64,000 nucleotides of DNA from Ariolimax columbianus (taxonomy: Eukaryota; Mollusca; Gastropoda; Stylommatophora; Arionidae). Shown piece by piece: positions 20,855 through 31,132 of this stretch (within the stretch, counting starts at the first letter, position 1; the number at the start of each line of letters is the position of its first letter). The position numbers and the translations under genes are program-made. The stretch is taken from contig JAVGWX010000005.1 of NCBI GenBank assembly GCA_036924085.1, positions 44,940,278 through 45,004,277 on the forward strand, in the 5' to 3' direction. Under the pieces are notes generated by a model. That model saw only the letters and a program-made list of their open reading frames with translations, made no database searches and was not told where the DNA came from.

Positions 20855-21254
20855 GATAGTGGGATTCCAAAATTTTAGTTATGAGGAAAGAGGAAACCTG
20901 GCCTACAGTGTCTATGAAAAAGAAGAATTTGAGATGATCTAATACAGGTTTATAAGATAAACAAGAGAAATGATAAATTAGACTGTAACAAGTTTTGCAA
21001 AGTGCAGCTGCCTACAAGATCAAGAGGGCACAGATACATATTAATTAATGAAATGTCCAGATTAGATACTAGGAAATACTTTTTTAGTCAAAGAGTAATT
21101 CATTCTTGGAATGCATTGTCAGAGGAAATAGTGGATGCAGGGTCAATTAATGCATTCAAGAATAGATTGGATGCACAGATCAACTGAAGTAAGAAAAACT
21201 GGTTGTATACTGACTCTGCAGAATCTTCTAAACCAGTGTAGGACATTAAGTTAA
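20855..21254 (+). pseudogene. LINE-A C-terminus and tail
   Basis: The plus frame 21002-21187 reads LPTRSRGHRYILINEMSRLD, TRKYFFSQRVIHSWNALSEE, IVDAGSINAFKNRLDAQIN and then stops. This is the classic C-terminal end of CR1/L2-like RT polyproteins (R-x-DTRK-x-FFSQRV-x-x-WN-x-LP-x-E). Directly after it comes ACTGGTTGTATACTGACTCT, TCTTCTAAACCAGTG and TTAAGTTAA, which defines the 3' tail of LINE-A. Confidence 0.85.
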
Positions 21255-22184
21255 CTGTTGACATTAACTACTACTGCAAGTACAATGATTTCAGGAGGAA
21301 GTGACAGGTCCTACAGCCAAAAAGGTGCTGAAGGAACATGCCACAAGATTATTGCATCAAAAGAAGCAGTTCAAACTCATTAGACTTGGAAAGCAAAGAA
21401 AATGAGATCAACAAAACCATAACATTGCAGACATAAAATGACCAACTATTCGTTACTAGCAATTTAAAAGACAAGAATGATGTAGTGTATGTACCATATT
21501 GAATAACGAGATATCATTCTGGATTGAGAAAGGTCAATCAGAATGTCACCACTGGAATTTACCTTTTATCAACTCAAAGCAAACCTACAAATCTGATTCT
21601 TTTCAGAATTTATTCCATTCCATCAAAGAAAATGAAGTGACCTACCCTCAAGATTGACTTGGCAAATGTCACAGACCCCCCCTCCCCCCCCCCCCCCCCC
21701 CCAATGGCTTACTGTTTTGTGTGCAAGCTGTTCTCCAACCAAAATATACCAACTACTACCTTAACTCCTGATGAAATAACTAAATGAAAGCTAATGGTTG
21801 GAATCTGGGACATAAAAGGAAAAGGAAGCATTGGTACATTTGCAGCTATACAATGTATCACTGTAATGCTTCTATATTTGGAAGATTAGATCATCTGTAC
21901 TAACATTTTTTTACTTTAATTTTATTTCAGTAAATTGATGTATCTAACTGCTCACTGAGGCTTTCTTGGTAATTTGGACTAATGGAACATAAACCAGCTG
22001 ACAAAAGAAATAAATCCAGACATAATAGGCCCACAAATGTAAACGTCACCGACTCTAACTATGGCTCAATAATCACAGGGTAAGTGCTAATAAATGTGCT
22101 AATACCAACAGGAGAGGGGCACCAGGGCAGCATGTTTAAGAGAATATACACCATCAAATTAATTTTTATGCTCTTTATCATTTA
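21255..22184. other. No gene; poly-C tract
   Basis: Unrecognised sequence with a poly-C run at about 21676-21702. No protein motif that I could place. Confidence 0.4.
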
Positions 22185-22497
22185 TAGGAAGCTGCATGGC
22201 CTAGAGGTGGAGTGTCCGTTTCACAATCCCAACGGACCCAATTCGAATCATGCTCGTGCCCAGTTTGGCAGACATTGATTTTGTTCGCTCCTCCATGTAC
22301 GGAAAGTAATGGCAACCTACCTTACTGTGCACTTGCCAAGAAACTTATAACATTCAAATAGGTTGGTAGTTGTAAGGGGCGCATGAACATTCCAATCGTC
22401 CGCTGATCACTTTGTCACAAAACTACATGCCTCAAATGTGAAACTAGTTGTATACAGACTCTACAGAGTCTTCTAAACCAGTATAAATATGTTAAGT
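22185..22497 (+). mobile_element. SINE-G copy with LINE-A tail
   Basis: The tRNA-like head GCTGCATGGCCTAGAGGTGG (A box) is followed by GGACCCAATTCGAATCATGC (B box). The body runs TCCATGTACGGAAAGTAATG, GCAACCTACCTTACTGTGCA. The end is ACTAGTTGTATACAGACTCT, ACAGAGTCTTCTAAACCAGT, then ATAAATATGTTAAG. The head and body differ from SINE-A but the tail is the same LINE-A tail. Confidence 0.8.
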
Positions 22498-22559
22498 ACA
22501 TGCATACATCCACTTGATGTCAACTGATAAGGAAAGAGAAATCCATTATTAATATGCCA

Positions 22560-22800
22560 TCATGAAAAAAAACCCGGTCAATACAACTTTCCCCCCCATT
22601 CCTGGGGTAGTTGAGGTTTTTTTTAGGCCAAGAACTAAATGCCGCTTCGACACTGCTGTCGCCACATCGTGTGCTGGCTATGTTTGTTTATTTCACCCCA
22701 ACAGAAAAACAACATATGCCATACCAGGATTCGAACCGCTGTCCTCCTTGTCGGCAGGCATGCCTCGAAACCATTCGGCCAAGCGCTTCTCTATGCCATC
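22560..22800 (-). mobile_element. SINE-B copy
   Basis: Read on the minus strand: A-box-like CGCTTGGCCGAATGGTTTCG, B box CGGTTCGAATCC, then GAAATAAACAAACATAGCCA and CAACTACCCCAGGAATG. tRNA-derived head, about 240 bp. Other copies: 62345-62580, and fragments at 803 and 2046. It abuts a LINE endonuclease fragment. Confidence 0.8.
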
Positions 22801-22804
22801 ATGA

Positions 22805-23320
22805 TAACAGATTAATTTAAGTATGTGAGAGATGCCAAATCCTGGAGAGGACCAGAAATTGGAAGTGACCACTACCTCGTGACAATAAAGAAAACAAATG
22901 AAATAGTAGCTCCACCAAAGCAACATTCGCAGTCAAGTAAGAAACCAGGGAAGGAGAAAAAAAAATAAAGGCATACAAGCTAGGAGAGCCAGAAGTTAGG
23001 ATCAGATACCAGGGATTTAAATCTGCAGAAGAACCATCTGAGGATCTAGAAGCTATCTGGTTAAAATGTAAGACTTTCCTCAAGGTGGCTGCAGCAGAAG
23101 CGTGGTCAGTCAAGAAGGATATGAAGAGGGCACACTGGTAGACAGAAGAAATAAAATTGATAATAAGGGAAAAGAAAAAGGCTTGGAAGCAAGTCAAGAA
23201 TACAGAAGGAAAAAAAGAGAAATACAAAGAATATGTAACACTCTGAAAGCAAATCAAGAAAACAATGCTAATAGTAAAAGAAAATCTTTGGAGAAAGACT
23301 AAATTAGAATGTAAGAGAAA
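22805..23320 (+). pseudogene. LINE endonuclease C-terminal end and linker
   Basis: Plus frames read YVRDAKSWRGPEIGSDHYLV and TIKKTNE, then a highly basic stretch (KKPGKEKK; KGKEKGLEASQEYRRKKRE). RGPEIGSDHYLV is the last motif of the apurinic-type endonuclease of non-LTR elements, in which the S-D-H aspartate and histidine are catalytic. The basic linker toward the RT follows. No RT core comes after it. It is the only endonuclease piece in the window. Confidence 0.75.
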
Positions 23321-23761
23321 ACCAGAAGCTGTTCACATACTTTGTTAGATGACCATACGTAATAAGCACTATTCTGTGACAAAGAACACGACCACAAAGC
23401 TGGGGATTAAGACGAGAATGGTTGACGGAAAGGGCACACCCTAAGTAAGCAATCAACTATATAACCGGATCGATGAGTTGTACCCGAGGAGAACAGAATA
23501 TGTCCGATGTAACCTTCCAATCATGTCATAGGAAGCGATTAAAGGAGGTTGTGCATGGGTTTGGCAATCTTATCATACAGAAACCAGTATTTGGAGAGCG
23601 CACATAAGTACTTTGACAGGCTTCCTGTAAGAGTGTCGGCTGCAGTGGCCGCCCTAGGATTCATATTGAGCGACATGGATAAATTACAAGATTGGGTTAG
23701 AACCAGCGTGAAGAAAATAGCGAGGTAGATGTTGTTTAATACCCACAATGGTTAAGTTTAC
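23321..23761. other. No confident feature
   Basis: May be eroded continuation of the LINE linker (AVHILC, GIKTRMVDGKG), but no diagnostic motif is present. Confidence 0.35.
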
Positions 23762-24115
23762 TCTTTTGTGCGCCCTGAAAAAGACGTTAAGTGGTGGGTT
23801 GTAGAAGCTTTCCTCACATCCCGAGCATGCTGATGAAAGTGGACCGCGGTTCTCCAGGCGGTTGTGCTATGCTTGGCTTCATTTGCGTGACGATCACTAC
23901 TACGGGGACAACATTGATCCACATCTCGTCAGCAAAACTGCCGTAATACAGCCTGTTTTTAGTGAAGGCTACATGGAAGAGAGATAGGGGTCTTGGTTAA
24001 TATATTGTGCCTAACCCTGACGCGACGTCCTGGTCAGTATGTTGTGTCTGACCCTGACGCGACGTCCTGGTTAGTATGTTGTGCCTGACCTGACTAGCGT
24101 CTCAGTTCCTCAGCG
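23762..24115 (-). mobile_element. Family D repeat with ~37-bp 5' duplications
   Basis: Reversed: TTTTGTGCGCCCTGAAAAAG, CACATCCCGAGCATGCTGATG, GTGCTATGCTTGGCTTCATT. At the 5' end, units of GTATGTTGTGCCTGACCCTG ACGCGACGTCCTGGTTA are repeated about 2.5 times (23998-24095). The same site is multiplied at 28880-29080 and doubled at 31060. Confidence 0.7.
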
Positions 24116-24329
24116 ATGAAGATGAAGAATTACACTTTATGTAAAATGCAAGAGATAGCCAGGACCAAGAGAACTGGTATCACGTATGTAAAGCCGAGCT
24201 CAAGATGACGGCCCACATACTAATCGATGCATGTCTGAGCGAACGTTGCATCTCCCTGTTCCAAATTGGAATTCTTTGAAATATGTTATAATAGCTTTAT
24301 TCTATGTTACCTGTCTATATGAAGGAGTC
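24116..24329. other. Spacer
   Basis: No recognised feature. Confidence 0.35.
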
Positions 24330-24755
24330 GCTGTGGTCGAGAGGTAAGCCACTTGCCGCTCAAAGCGATAAACGAAAACACTAGGCGACCGAGTTGTGCA
24401 AGTGTCCACCGACCCCTCGTCTCAGGGGAGGTAGGACCAGAGTACCTGCATTCTGAGTTACCTCCAGTCGTCTTGACTTATGTCTTTGCCACTGGTCAAA
24501 GTTAGTTTGAGACCAGACAGTGAGGTTGTCGACCAGCGCAGTTTCTTCTCTGGACCAGAGAGTGAGGTTGATGACCATCGCAGTTTCTTCCCTGGACCAG
24601 AAAGTGAGGATGACGATCGCAGTTTATTCCCTGGACCAGAAAGTGAGGTTGTCGACCAGCGCAGTTTCTTCTTCACTATAATCCCAAATACAGCGAAAGT
24701 TACATCATTAAGACAAAACCGTCTGCTGATGTAAATAAATCGCTTGAGATGGGTA
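24330..24755 (+). mobile_element. SINE-C copy with internal 42-bp array
   Basis: The A-box-like CGCTGTGGTCGAGAGGTAAG begins near 24332. The body reads CTCCAGTCGTCTTGACTTAT, GTCTTTGCCACTGGTCAAAG. Units GTTGTCGACCAGCGCAGTTT CTTCTCTGGACCAGAGAGTGAG start at 24525, 24567, 24609 and 24648. The copy ends CACTATAATCCCAAATACAG, TGATGTAAATAAATCGCTTG. Other copies at 42403 and 46745 have the segment once. Confidence 0.7.
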
Positions 24756-25258
24756 ACTAATATTACCTTCTTATTGTACCGCCAAGAATTAATGAGAGGA
24801 TACAGTTAGACCAGTTATTAAGTTTGCCATTTTCATTAGTAACATTCTACAATATTTCAGCATTACTTTTATTATAGCACCATCATATACGTTTAATAGA
24901 CTACTTCAAGCAACGGAAGTCTCAAACCAAGTGGTTTAGATCGGTTGGGTGGAATCAGGTCTCATGTTCTCGGGGAAAAGAGACAGCAGTTAACGTGAAT
25001 TATGCCAACGCAGAAAGAGGCTAATATTTTAAATTGTCGTGTTGGGTATGATCAAATGAGACATATGATAAGTCCTGGTTCTACCTTGAGCCAGTGGCAG
25101 CACATTTTATATAGTTTAATGGGAGAGTCATCGTCATTGCACACGATTTAACCCATACGTGCTCTGTTCTACTCCATATTTTTTGGAGAATTTCCGTAGC
25201 ACCTGCAAGCGTCTCGAAATAGATTGTGTCGATTCTTAACATAATTTTTAATTTTGCG
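24756..25258. other. No recognisable feature
   Basis: No protein motif or repeat recognised. Confidence 0.4.
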
Positions 25259-25400
25259 CGGGCAGCGGCCGTTAAACCAATACTCTTTTCGATTTCCAAT
25301 TGCCGAGGGATTTTTAACGTGCGCTATACTGCACACGGGCGTCCAATCTCTACTACCCAGATATCCGGGCGAAATACCATTAAAGTCCACATTTAATTTG
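25259..25400 (-). mobile_element. SINE-A middle fragment
   Basis: GCGGCCGTTAAACCAATACT, CTTTTCGATTTCCAATTGCC, GAGGGATTTTTAACGTGCGC and ACACGGGCGTCCAATCTC match the SINE-A body at 1838-1930. No head or tail. Confidence 0.6.
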
Positions 25401-25851
25401 GTCTTCCCTAGTAGTATAGATACGAAATCATTCGTTCTGGCCATAGCCATTTTCCCTCTTACAAAGCGCGCATTTGTGTCATCTTTTTTTCCCCACGTTA
25501 GTGGCTACGCCTTCATTGTGACGTGAGGACAATCTTTTCCAGCTTCATGTAGCTGTTAGTTGACCGAGAACAGGATCTAGGAAATTAATGATAATGAAGA
25601 AATAATCGAACAGTACACGATACTATCAACACAAATATGGCAATAAAAATGGTGACGAACAACAAATATCACCAGAGCTAGTACGTGAGATGTGGTATTC
25701 ATAAACGTGAGCATACACATCGTACCAAAATACACATAATAATACATTCATTAAAAAAAATATGAAATGCAGCAGATATGTTACTTTGTCACACAAACAT
25801 TGTTTTTGTATAGAAAGGAGAACGGAAGTTTGTTTTGTTCTCATTCGCATT
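25401..25851. other. No recognisable feature
   Basis: No protein motif or repeat recognised. Confidence 0.4.
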
Positions 25852-26011
25852 GCGTCTAGCCAGGGCATTGATACACTTAACGGCAGATCTACAGGATCAA
25901 AGCGGAGACAATTTTCAGGGGACAGAATATAGCGTCTACCCAGGGCATTGATACACTTAACGGCAGATCTACAGGATCAAAGCGGAGACAATTTTGGGGG
26001 GACAGAATATA
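25852..26011. repeat. 80-bp tandem duplication, 2 copies
   Basis: GCGTCTAGCCAGGGCATTGA ... GACAGAATATA at 25852 and again at 25932, with only about three differences. The near-identity points to a recent event. Confidence 0.95.
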
Positions 26012-26099
26012 CACCAATCGGTTAGAGTCGTTTTCTTACCTTTTTTATTTCTCTCATTGTAATCATAGTAATTTATCAGACCATTCAGTTTAGTAAAAA

Positions 26100-26410
26100 C
26101 ACTTCTTCTTCTTCTTCTTCTTTTTCTTATTGTTCTTCTTTGGCGTTCAACATAAAAAGGTACTTGTGTTGTAGTTTACAGCGAGGCTGCGATATCTGCA
26201 AATTTCGACCTAATATATCCGATCTCAGCTGACTTTTTAAGCACATGGTTTGCTTCCCACTGCGATTCCGCGCTGGTTGAGGTCAGCTCATTCACTGACC
26301 CTGATACAAGAAGACAGCTATGAGTCGCTGGTTGAGGTCACTTCATTCACTGACCCTGATACAAGAAGACAGCTATGAGTTGCTGATTGAGGTCAGCTCA
26401 TTCATTGCAT
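26100..26410 (-). mobile_element. Family E copy with 55-bp duplication
   Basis: (CTT)n at 26101-26131, then GTAGTTTACAGCGAGGCTGC GATATCTGCAAATTTCGACC as in 36110 and 61025. CGCTGGTTGAGGTCAGCTCA TTCACTGACCCTGATACAAG AAGACAGCTATGAGT is repeated about 2.5 times (26270-26405). Confidence 0.6.
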
Positions 26411-26439
26411 CTTCGGCCTCGTAATAACATTTGAGCACG

Positions 26440-26585
26440 AATGACTTTTAGTGGATGAGGCCTAGTATATAACAGCACGCTGAAGATGTGATGAAATCTG
26501 CCACAACCCGCCACTTAACATCCTTTTCAGGGTGCACAAAAGAGTAATTTTACTCATTGTGGGCGTTCAACAACAACATAATTTC
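26440..26585 (+). mobile_element. Family D 3' half
   Basis: AACAGCACGCTGAAGATGTG, CCGCCACTTAACATCCTTTT, CAGGGTGCACAAAAGAGTAA and TGTGGGCGTTCAACAACAAC match the 3' half of family D. Confidence 0.65.
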
Positions 26586-26699
26586 ATACCAGTTCATTAA
26601 TTTTGGATTTATCCGATCACAAACACGTTTATACAACTGAATTATTGAAATGTAAACAAAAAATAGATTGTTTATATCATTGATTATTTAGAGCGAGGC

Positions 26700-27505
26700 G
26701 TACTTGTATTCTGTTCAATTCAGTGTTGATGCCATCTCCACATAGAAAGTGCAATGGATCTTAAACGTCTCTTGTCTTAATGGCACAATCTGCCAGGCAT
26801 TTGAAGGTCCATCTCTTGATGTTATCGTACTTACAGCGCCTTGTACCACTGGTACGTCGATCTCCCACCTTTCCTTCTAGTATTGTTTTCCGCATGCTGA
26901 GTGATGTCCCTACGACCTCTTGCGGTTACGGGAAAGGCAAGACACACAACGGTAGATGGCATCTCCCCTCCACTGACTTGTGGGATACCTGTTTACGGGA
27001 AAGGCTTCGGGAGTAAACCATGAGGAAAAATCTCATGTGCTATATCCAGTCGTCTCAATAACGTCTTGCCACTGGCCAAAGGTGGATCAGGACGAGAGAG
27101 TGAGGTTGACAAATGGCACAGTTTCTTTCTCACTTTAATCCAAATCACCGCTCAAGTCACCCAGTTCAGCGGACAACAAGAGAAAAGATTGTCCACATGG
27201 CTGAACAGAGAGCGTGGTCTTCATCACACGTGATGGACCTGAATCATATCTTTTTATGTGACCAACATATCTAAATTGGCGGACTCTGATTTTCGTGCAT
27301 CAATCATTTCGTTCATCAATTCTCTTTGCACAAATGATTTCTCCAAGACATCTGTATTGGTTTTCTTTTCTTTCCAACAGATGTACCCCCTTCTTCTATA
27401 TATCCACATCTGAAAACCATCAATTGTCACCTGCGTTCGTTTGTTCATTGTACACGTTTCTACGCTATACAGTTCTTATTCTTTGCGTTCAGGATCTTTG
27501 GTCAT
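26700..27505 (-). pseudogene. LINE C-terminal remnant with a nested SINE-C piece
   Basis: Minus strand 27448-27254 reads TIDGFQMWIYRRRGYICWKE, KKTNTDVLEKSFVQRELMNE, the EMWCYRRML-x-I-W-x-x-KKTN-x-DVLEK box of LINE C-termini. Further down (26955-26705) are SMRKTILEGKVGDRRTSGTR and NIKRWTFKCLADCA, the next expected block (K-x-ILEGKV-GRRGRGRPR-x-NIKRWT). A SINE-C piece lies between the two blocks. Stops throughout. Confidence 0.65.
27015..27175 (+). mobile_element. SINE-C fragment nested in LINE remnant
   Basis: TCCAGTCGTCTCAATAACGT, CTTGCCACTGGCCAAAGGTG, AGAGAGTGAGGTTGACAAAT and TTTCTCACTTTAATCCAAATC match the SINE-C body. Head and tail are missing. Confidence 0.6.
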
Positions 27506-27800
27506 GCTATATCTGCAGGCCAATCGCCACGATGAAGTATGTAGTCTTCACCAGGTCGGAGCGGCAGCCCCAGAGTTCCGCTACCTCTGTCCAGGCCTGA
27601 CATCTCATTTCACTATAGATTGGGCATTCCTTTAGAATGCGTCCAGGATTCAGTCCCCCTAAACCACATGGGCACATATGTGTGTGAGACATTTAGTCGG
27701 TATAGATGTTCTAGTAGTCTGCAATGACCAGTTCTCAGGCGAAATAAGGTAGTTTGTTGGTTTCTTTTGAATTGGTGAATTGAGTCTGGTATTCTGCTTA
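27506..27800 (-). pseudogene. LINE-L C-terminal remnant without array
   Basis: Minus strand: SRIPDSIHQFKRNQQT-like start, then TTLFRLRTGHCRLLEHLYRL, NVSHTHMCPCGLGGLNPGRI, LKECPIYSEMRCQAWTEVAE. This is the Cys-rich C-terminus (RLRTGHC ... CPCG ... ECP) of the same type as 2145-2775, and it shows the unexpanded state of the segment that is repeated there. Confidence 0.75.
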
Positions 27801-28433
27801 AATTTATGTCTTCTCTCCATTGGGTGTATATATTAATTTCTGATGATGTTCTTGATCCTCCGTATGGTACTCGATGTTTAAATTGTGCCGTTTACTGCCA
27901 TCTTTTGCTAGAATCAGCTCTCTCGTTTCATGTGATACCGCAGTGGGAAGGCAGACATTCGAGCGCTATTGTTGAGGATCTCTGGAGTTTTCCTAGTTCA
28001 CGCTGTACAGTAACAACGAGTGTACATAACACACGATGATTGCCATTTTTATTTGTGCCTGAAATGTTGGAATGTCAATATTGCTAGCGGGAGTTTGAGA
28101 AGGAACGAAGAAGTTCCAATATTTGACCGACTCTTTTCACAAGCTGTTATGTAACTTGGCATGTCGTTTTGAGTATTTCTTCCTTTTTAACCAACTTCAC
28201 AATAACCTAGGGAATTGAAATGTAGTACACGACATTCACTAGTACGCCCTGTTAATCCATCACATTTTAACGGATCCAGGACAGGTCATTTAAAAGTTGA
28301 TACAGATAAAATATCGTTTTTCAAATAATTACTTGTTAAATCTAGAGCTGAGGTCGAGTCTGCCTTGTTAGTGGCCCTGATATTGCTTTCGTGAGGGTTT
28401 AAACGTGGTGATCATCGACCTCCACTTAGTTCA
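27801..28433. other. No recognisable feature
   Basis: No protein motif or repeat recognised. Confidence 0.4.
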
Positions 28434-28703
28434 TCACGTGTGTTGTTTATGAGTTCCGCCGTTGATCGTCTCCCATGCTATTCCTTCTAGCTGTCCTATA
28501 TTTTCTATCTTTGCTTCCCTCTGTCTCTCTTCCCTGCGATTCTGCCTGCTGTCACCGTGTGTTCCAACCCGACTGTTCTCACGACATGCCCGAAAGAGGA
28601 TGGTGATTGCCTTATTCTGATTATTGCCTATCCTGATTATTGTCATAACCTGTCTTTGCAGTTCTTGGAATTCTGAACATTCTTCTGTAAAACCATATTC
28701 CAA
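28434..28703 (-). pseudogene. Probable LINE C-terminal remnant
   Basis: The 89-codon frame reads ILFRACRENSRVGTHGDSRQ, NRREERQREAKIENIGQLEG, IAWETINGGTHKQ. The basic run followed by a short helix resembles the GKI-x-GRRGRGR-x-x-x-x-x-NI C-terminus of LINE polyproteins, but no catalytic motif is present. It could also be unrelated. Confidence 0.4.
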
Positions 28704-28857
28704 ATGATGTATTTAATTTCCTGCTAATTGTCCATGACGCCGTGTGTCAGTATTGGTTCCATGTAGCATCATCGAACTCTTTTCCTTAATTCCAGTGATA
28801 AGATTTTGTTACACAATATTTCCCTCATAATCTGGAAGACTGGTTTTACCTGGGCTA
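28704..28857. other. Spacer
   Basis: No recognised feature. Confidence 0.35.
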
Positions 28858-29340
28858 TTGGGAAGGAAGACTAACGTCTGGCCAAACAAAATATACTGAT
28901 CAGACATTTAAGTCAGATTCAGGCAAAACTTGCTGATCAGACATTTAAGTCAGGTTCAGGCAAAACATACTGATCAGACATTTAAGTCAGGTTCAGGCAA
29001 AACATACTGATCAGACATTTAAGTCAGGTTCAGGCAAAACATACTGATCAGACATTTAAGTCAGGTTCAGGCAAAACATACTGGCCTCACCGTGGCTTCC
29101 TCGTAGCCTTTCCTGGAAACGGGCTGTTTTCATGGCAGCCTGACTAACAAAGTAAGGGATCGACGCGACACCGAGATAAAGCCAAGCATAGTACAACCGC
29201 CTGGATTACCCCGGTCTACCTTCGTCAACACGCTCGGGATGCGAGGAAAGCTACGACAACCCGTCACTTAACATCCTTTTTAGGGCGCACAATAAAATAC
29301 TAATCCTACTCATTATGGACATTCTACAACAACAACCTGG
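28858..29340 (+). mobile_element. Family D repeat with 36-bp array
   Basis: GGAAGACTAACGTCTGGCC starts the element. Units of AAACATACTGATCAGACATT TAAGTCAGGTTCAGGC are then repeated five times (about 28890-29080). It continues CTTTCCTGGAAACGGGCTGT, TTTCATGGCAGCCTGACTAA, CACGCTCGGGATGCGAGG and ends TTCTACAACAACAACC. Confidence 0.8.
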
Positions 29341-29866
29341 ACTATTCTGTTTTTTTATTAGTCCATCTCCCATCAGATCTTAAATGGGTGCCCAAGTACT
29401 GAAATGTGTGTGCTTTGTCTTAGATCCGTCTCGTTCACCTTTATACAACATTTTGGAGATTTGTATTTCTCAGTTACTACCATTACTAATACATTATACG
29501 TGGCGAGGATGTATAATTATTTATAAAGTTTTATATCCTCTGTCATTATTGTTTTGTCTGGGTCCGCTTGTATTTTAAACCTACGTTTTTTTGGTTGCTG
29601 AAAGTCCATTTGTACATATTAGCTTGTCGTATTGTTTTACGCCGTGGTGCCCTTACATAGGCGAAGAGCGTAAGAACCAACTAACCAGGTATGCATGCAC
29701 TTAAAACAACAAATTGAGATGACACAAAACAGACGCTGAGCAGCTCAGATTAACTCAGAGAGCAAAGGAACGGCGCGTGCTAAAAATGTCGGTAAAAGAT
29801 AAGATCGGCAAAGAAAAGAAAGTCGACATCAAACTTTGTTTCGGGACGTTGTGGAAGCAGCTATAT
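29341..29866. other. No recognisable feature
   Basis: No protein motif or repeat recognised. Confidence 0.4.
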
Positions 29867-30081
29867 ACTTAACTTAACGTCTATATACTGGTTTAGAAGA
29901 CTTGGCTGAGTTTGGTTACAACCAGTTTCATTTATATTTATTTGCTCTAAAATGTATACACATCCAATCTATTATGAAATGCATTGGTTGTCCTTTCCTC
30001 TATTACTTCCTGTGGCAATGCATTCCAAGCATTCACCACTCTCTGACTATAAAAATTATTTCTCAATATCTAATCTGGACC
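29867..30081 (-). mobile_element. LINE-A 3' end, truncated
   Basis: (ACTTA)n then ACGTCTATATACTGGTTTAG, AAGACTTGGCTGAGTTTGGT, CACATCCAATCTATTATGAA, TGGCAATGCATTCCAAGCATTC and CTCAATATCTAATCTGGACC. These correspond to the last about 200 bp of LINE-A (FFSQRV ... WN-x-LP). The rest is 5'-truncated. Confidence 0.75.
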
Positions 30082-30150
30082 TGAATACACATGTCTGACG
30101 TTGTCGCCATTTTCACTTGCAATGGGCAACTATTACTATAATTATTAGGA
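30082..30150 (+). mobile_element. LINE-C-type 3' tail fragment
   Basis: GTCGCCATTTTCACTTGCAA TGGGCAACTATTACTATAAT TATTAGG matches the 3' ends at 43825, 52285 and 63478 (TCGCTTGCGATGGACAACTATTA). Confidence 0.5.
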
Positions 30151-30284
30151 GAAACCTAAGCCCACCAGCACAGAGGACCTGCTTTCTAAAAGCTTGTGTC
30201 AGAAAGTGTATGTGCTGCCGAGGCAGTTTGTGTAGGGGTCTGCACACGATAATGACATTGCCAGCTCCATGCACATCCCTGCTT

Positions 30285-30662
30285 GGAGTCTGGTTACAAC
30301 CAGTTTCTTGTAGTTTAACCGCTGTGCGAGTTCATCTTAATAGACTTAAACACTGAGAGATACGTAGACCCGCGCCAGTTAGGCGCGATCTATATGCTGC
30401 TCTTAACAAACCACATGAGGGAAGGTTTAAATAATTTGTGGGTAGAATAGCTACACATTTAAATTTTGCCCAGGTAGCGTCGTTAAGCCTACTCTTTTCA
30501 ATTTCTATCTACCAAGAGACACTGGATCTCACTGCCCAGAGATCATGGGAATTTTTACCAGTAGATCCACGTGAAAAAAAGCATAGTCTCCACCGTGATT
30601 CGAACCCACGACGACCGGCACCCGAGGCGGATACCTTATCTCGAGAGCCCTTAGCCCCCAGA
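30285..30662 (-). mobile_element. SINE-A copy, nearly full length
   Basis: Reversed tail GAGTCTGGTTACAACCAGTTTC, body CGCCAGTTAGGCGCGATCTA, GTAGATCCACGTGAAAAAAA, head CCGTGATTCGAACCCACGAC (B box complement) and CACCCGAGGCGG. It is the second most complete SINE-A after 259-702. Confidence 0.75.
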
Positions 30663-30811
30663 AACCAACACTACAAATGTGCTTTGACGTAGGCTTCCCA
30701 AAGAAGGTAAACTGTAGTAGTGGTTTATTCTCTGGTTGGAGTTACAAAAGGGGCAAGACAAGAACTTAATAGAAAAACGAATATTGCCGTTGGGGATGAA
30801 GTGTTTAAGAC
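30663..30811. other. Spacer
   Basis: No recognised feature. Confidence 0.35.
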
Positions 30812-31132
30812 ATCATTGCTCTTTTGTGCGCCCTGAAAAGGACGTTAAGTGACGTGTTGCAGTAGATTTCCTCACATCTCGAGAGTGCTGATGAAGGTGG
30901 ACTGGGGTCCTCCAGGCTGTTGTGTTATGTTTTGCTTCATCTGCGTGTCGGTAACTACTACGAGGATCACGTCGATCCCTTACCCCGTTAGACAGGCTGC
31001 CATGAAAACAGTCCGTTTCCAGGCAGGGCTACTAAGAAGCCGAGGTGAGGGTCTTGGACAGTATATTTTGCCTGACTGTGACTCACATGTCTGATCAGTG
31101 TGACGTGCCTGACTAGACGTTAGTCATTTCTA
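30812..31132 (-). mobile_element. Family D repeat, reversed, two 5' units
   Basis: TTTGTGCGCCCTGAAAAGGA, CTCACATCTCGAGAGTGCTG, AGGCTGCCATGAAAACAGTC and GTATATTTTGCCTGACTGTG, then a second diverged 5' unit (CAGTGTGACGTGCCTGAC) and TAGACGTTAGTC. Confidence 0.7.

Noticed and set aside
22817..23257. 146-codon minus-strand hydrophobic ORF
   Set aside because: It is the antisense shadow of the Lys/Arg/Glu-rich LINE endonuclease-RT linker on the plus strand.
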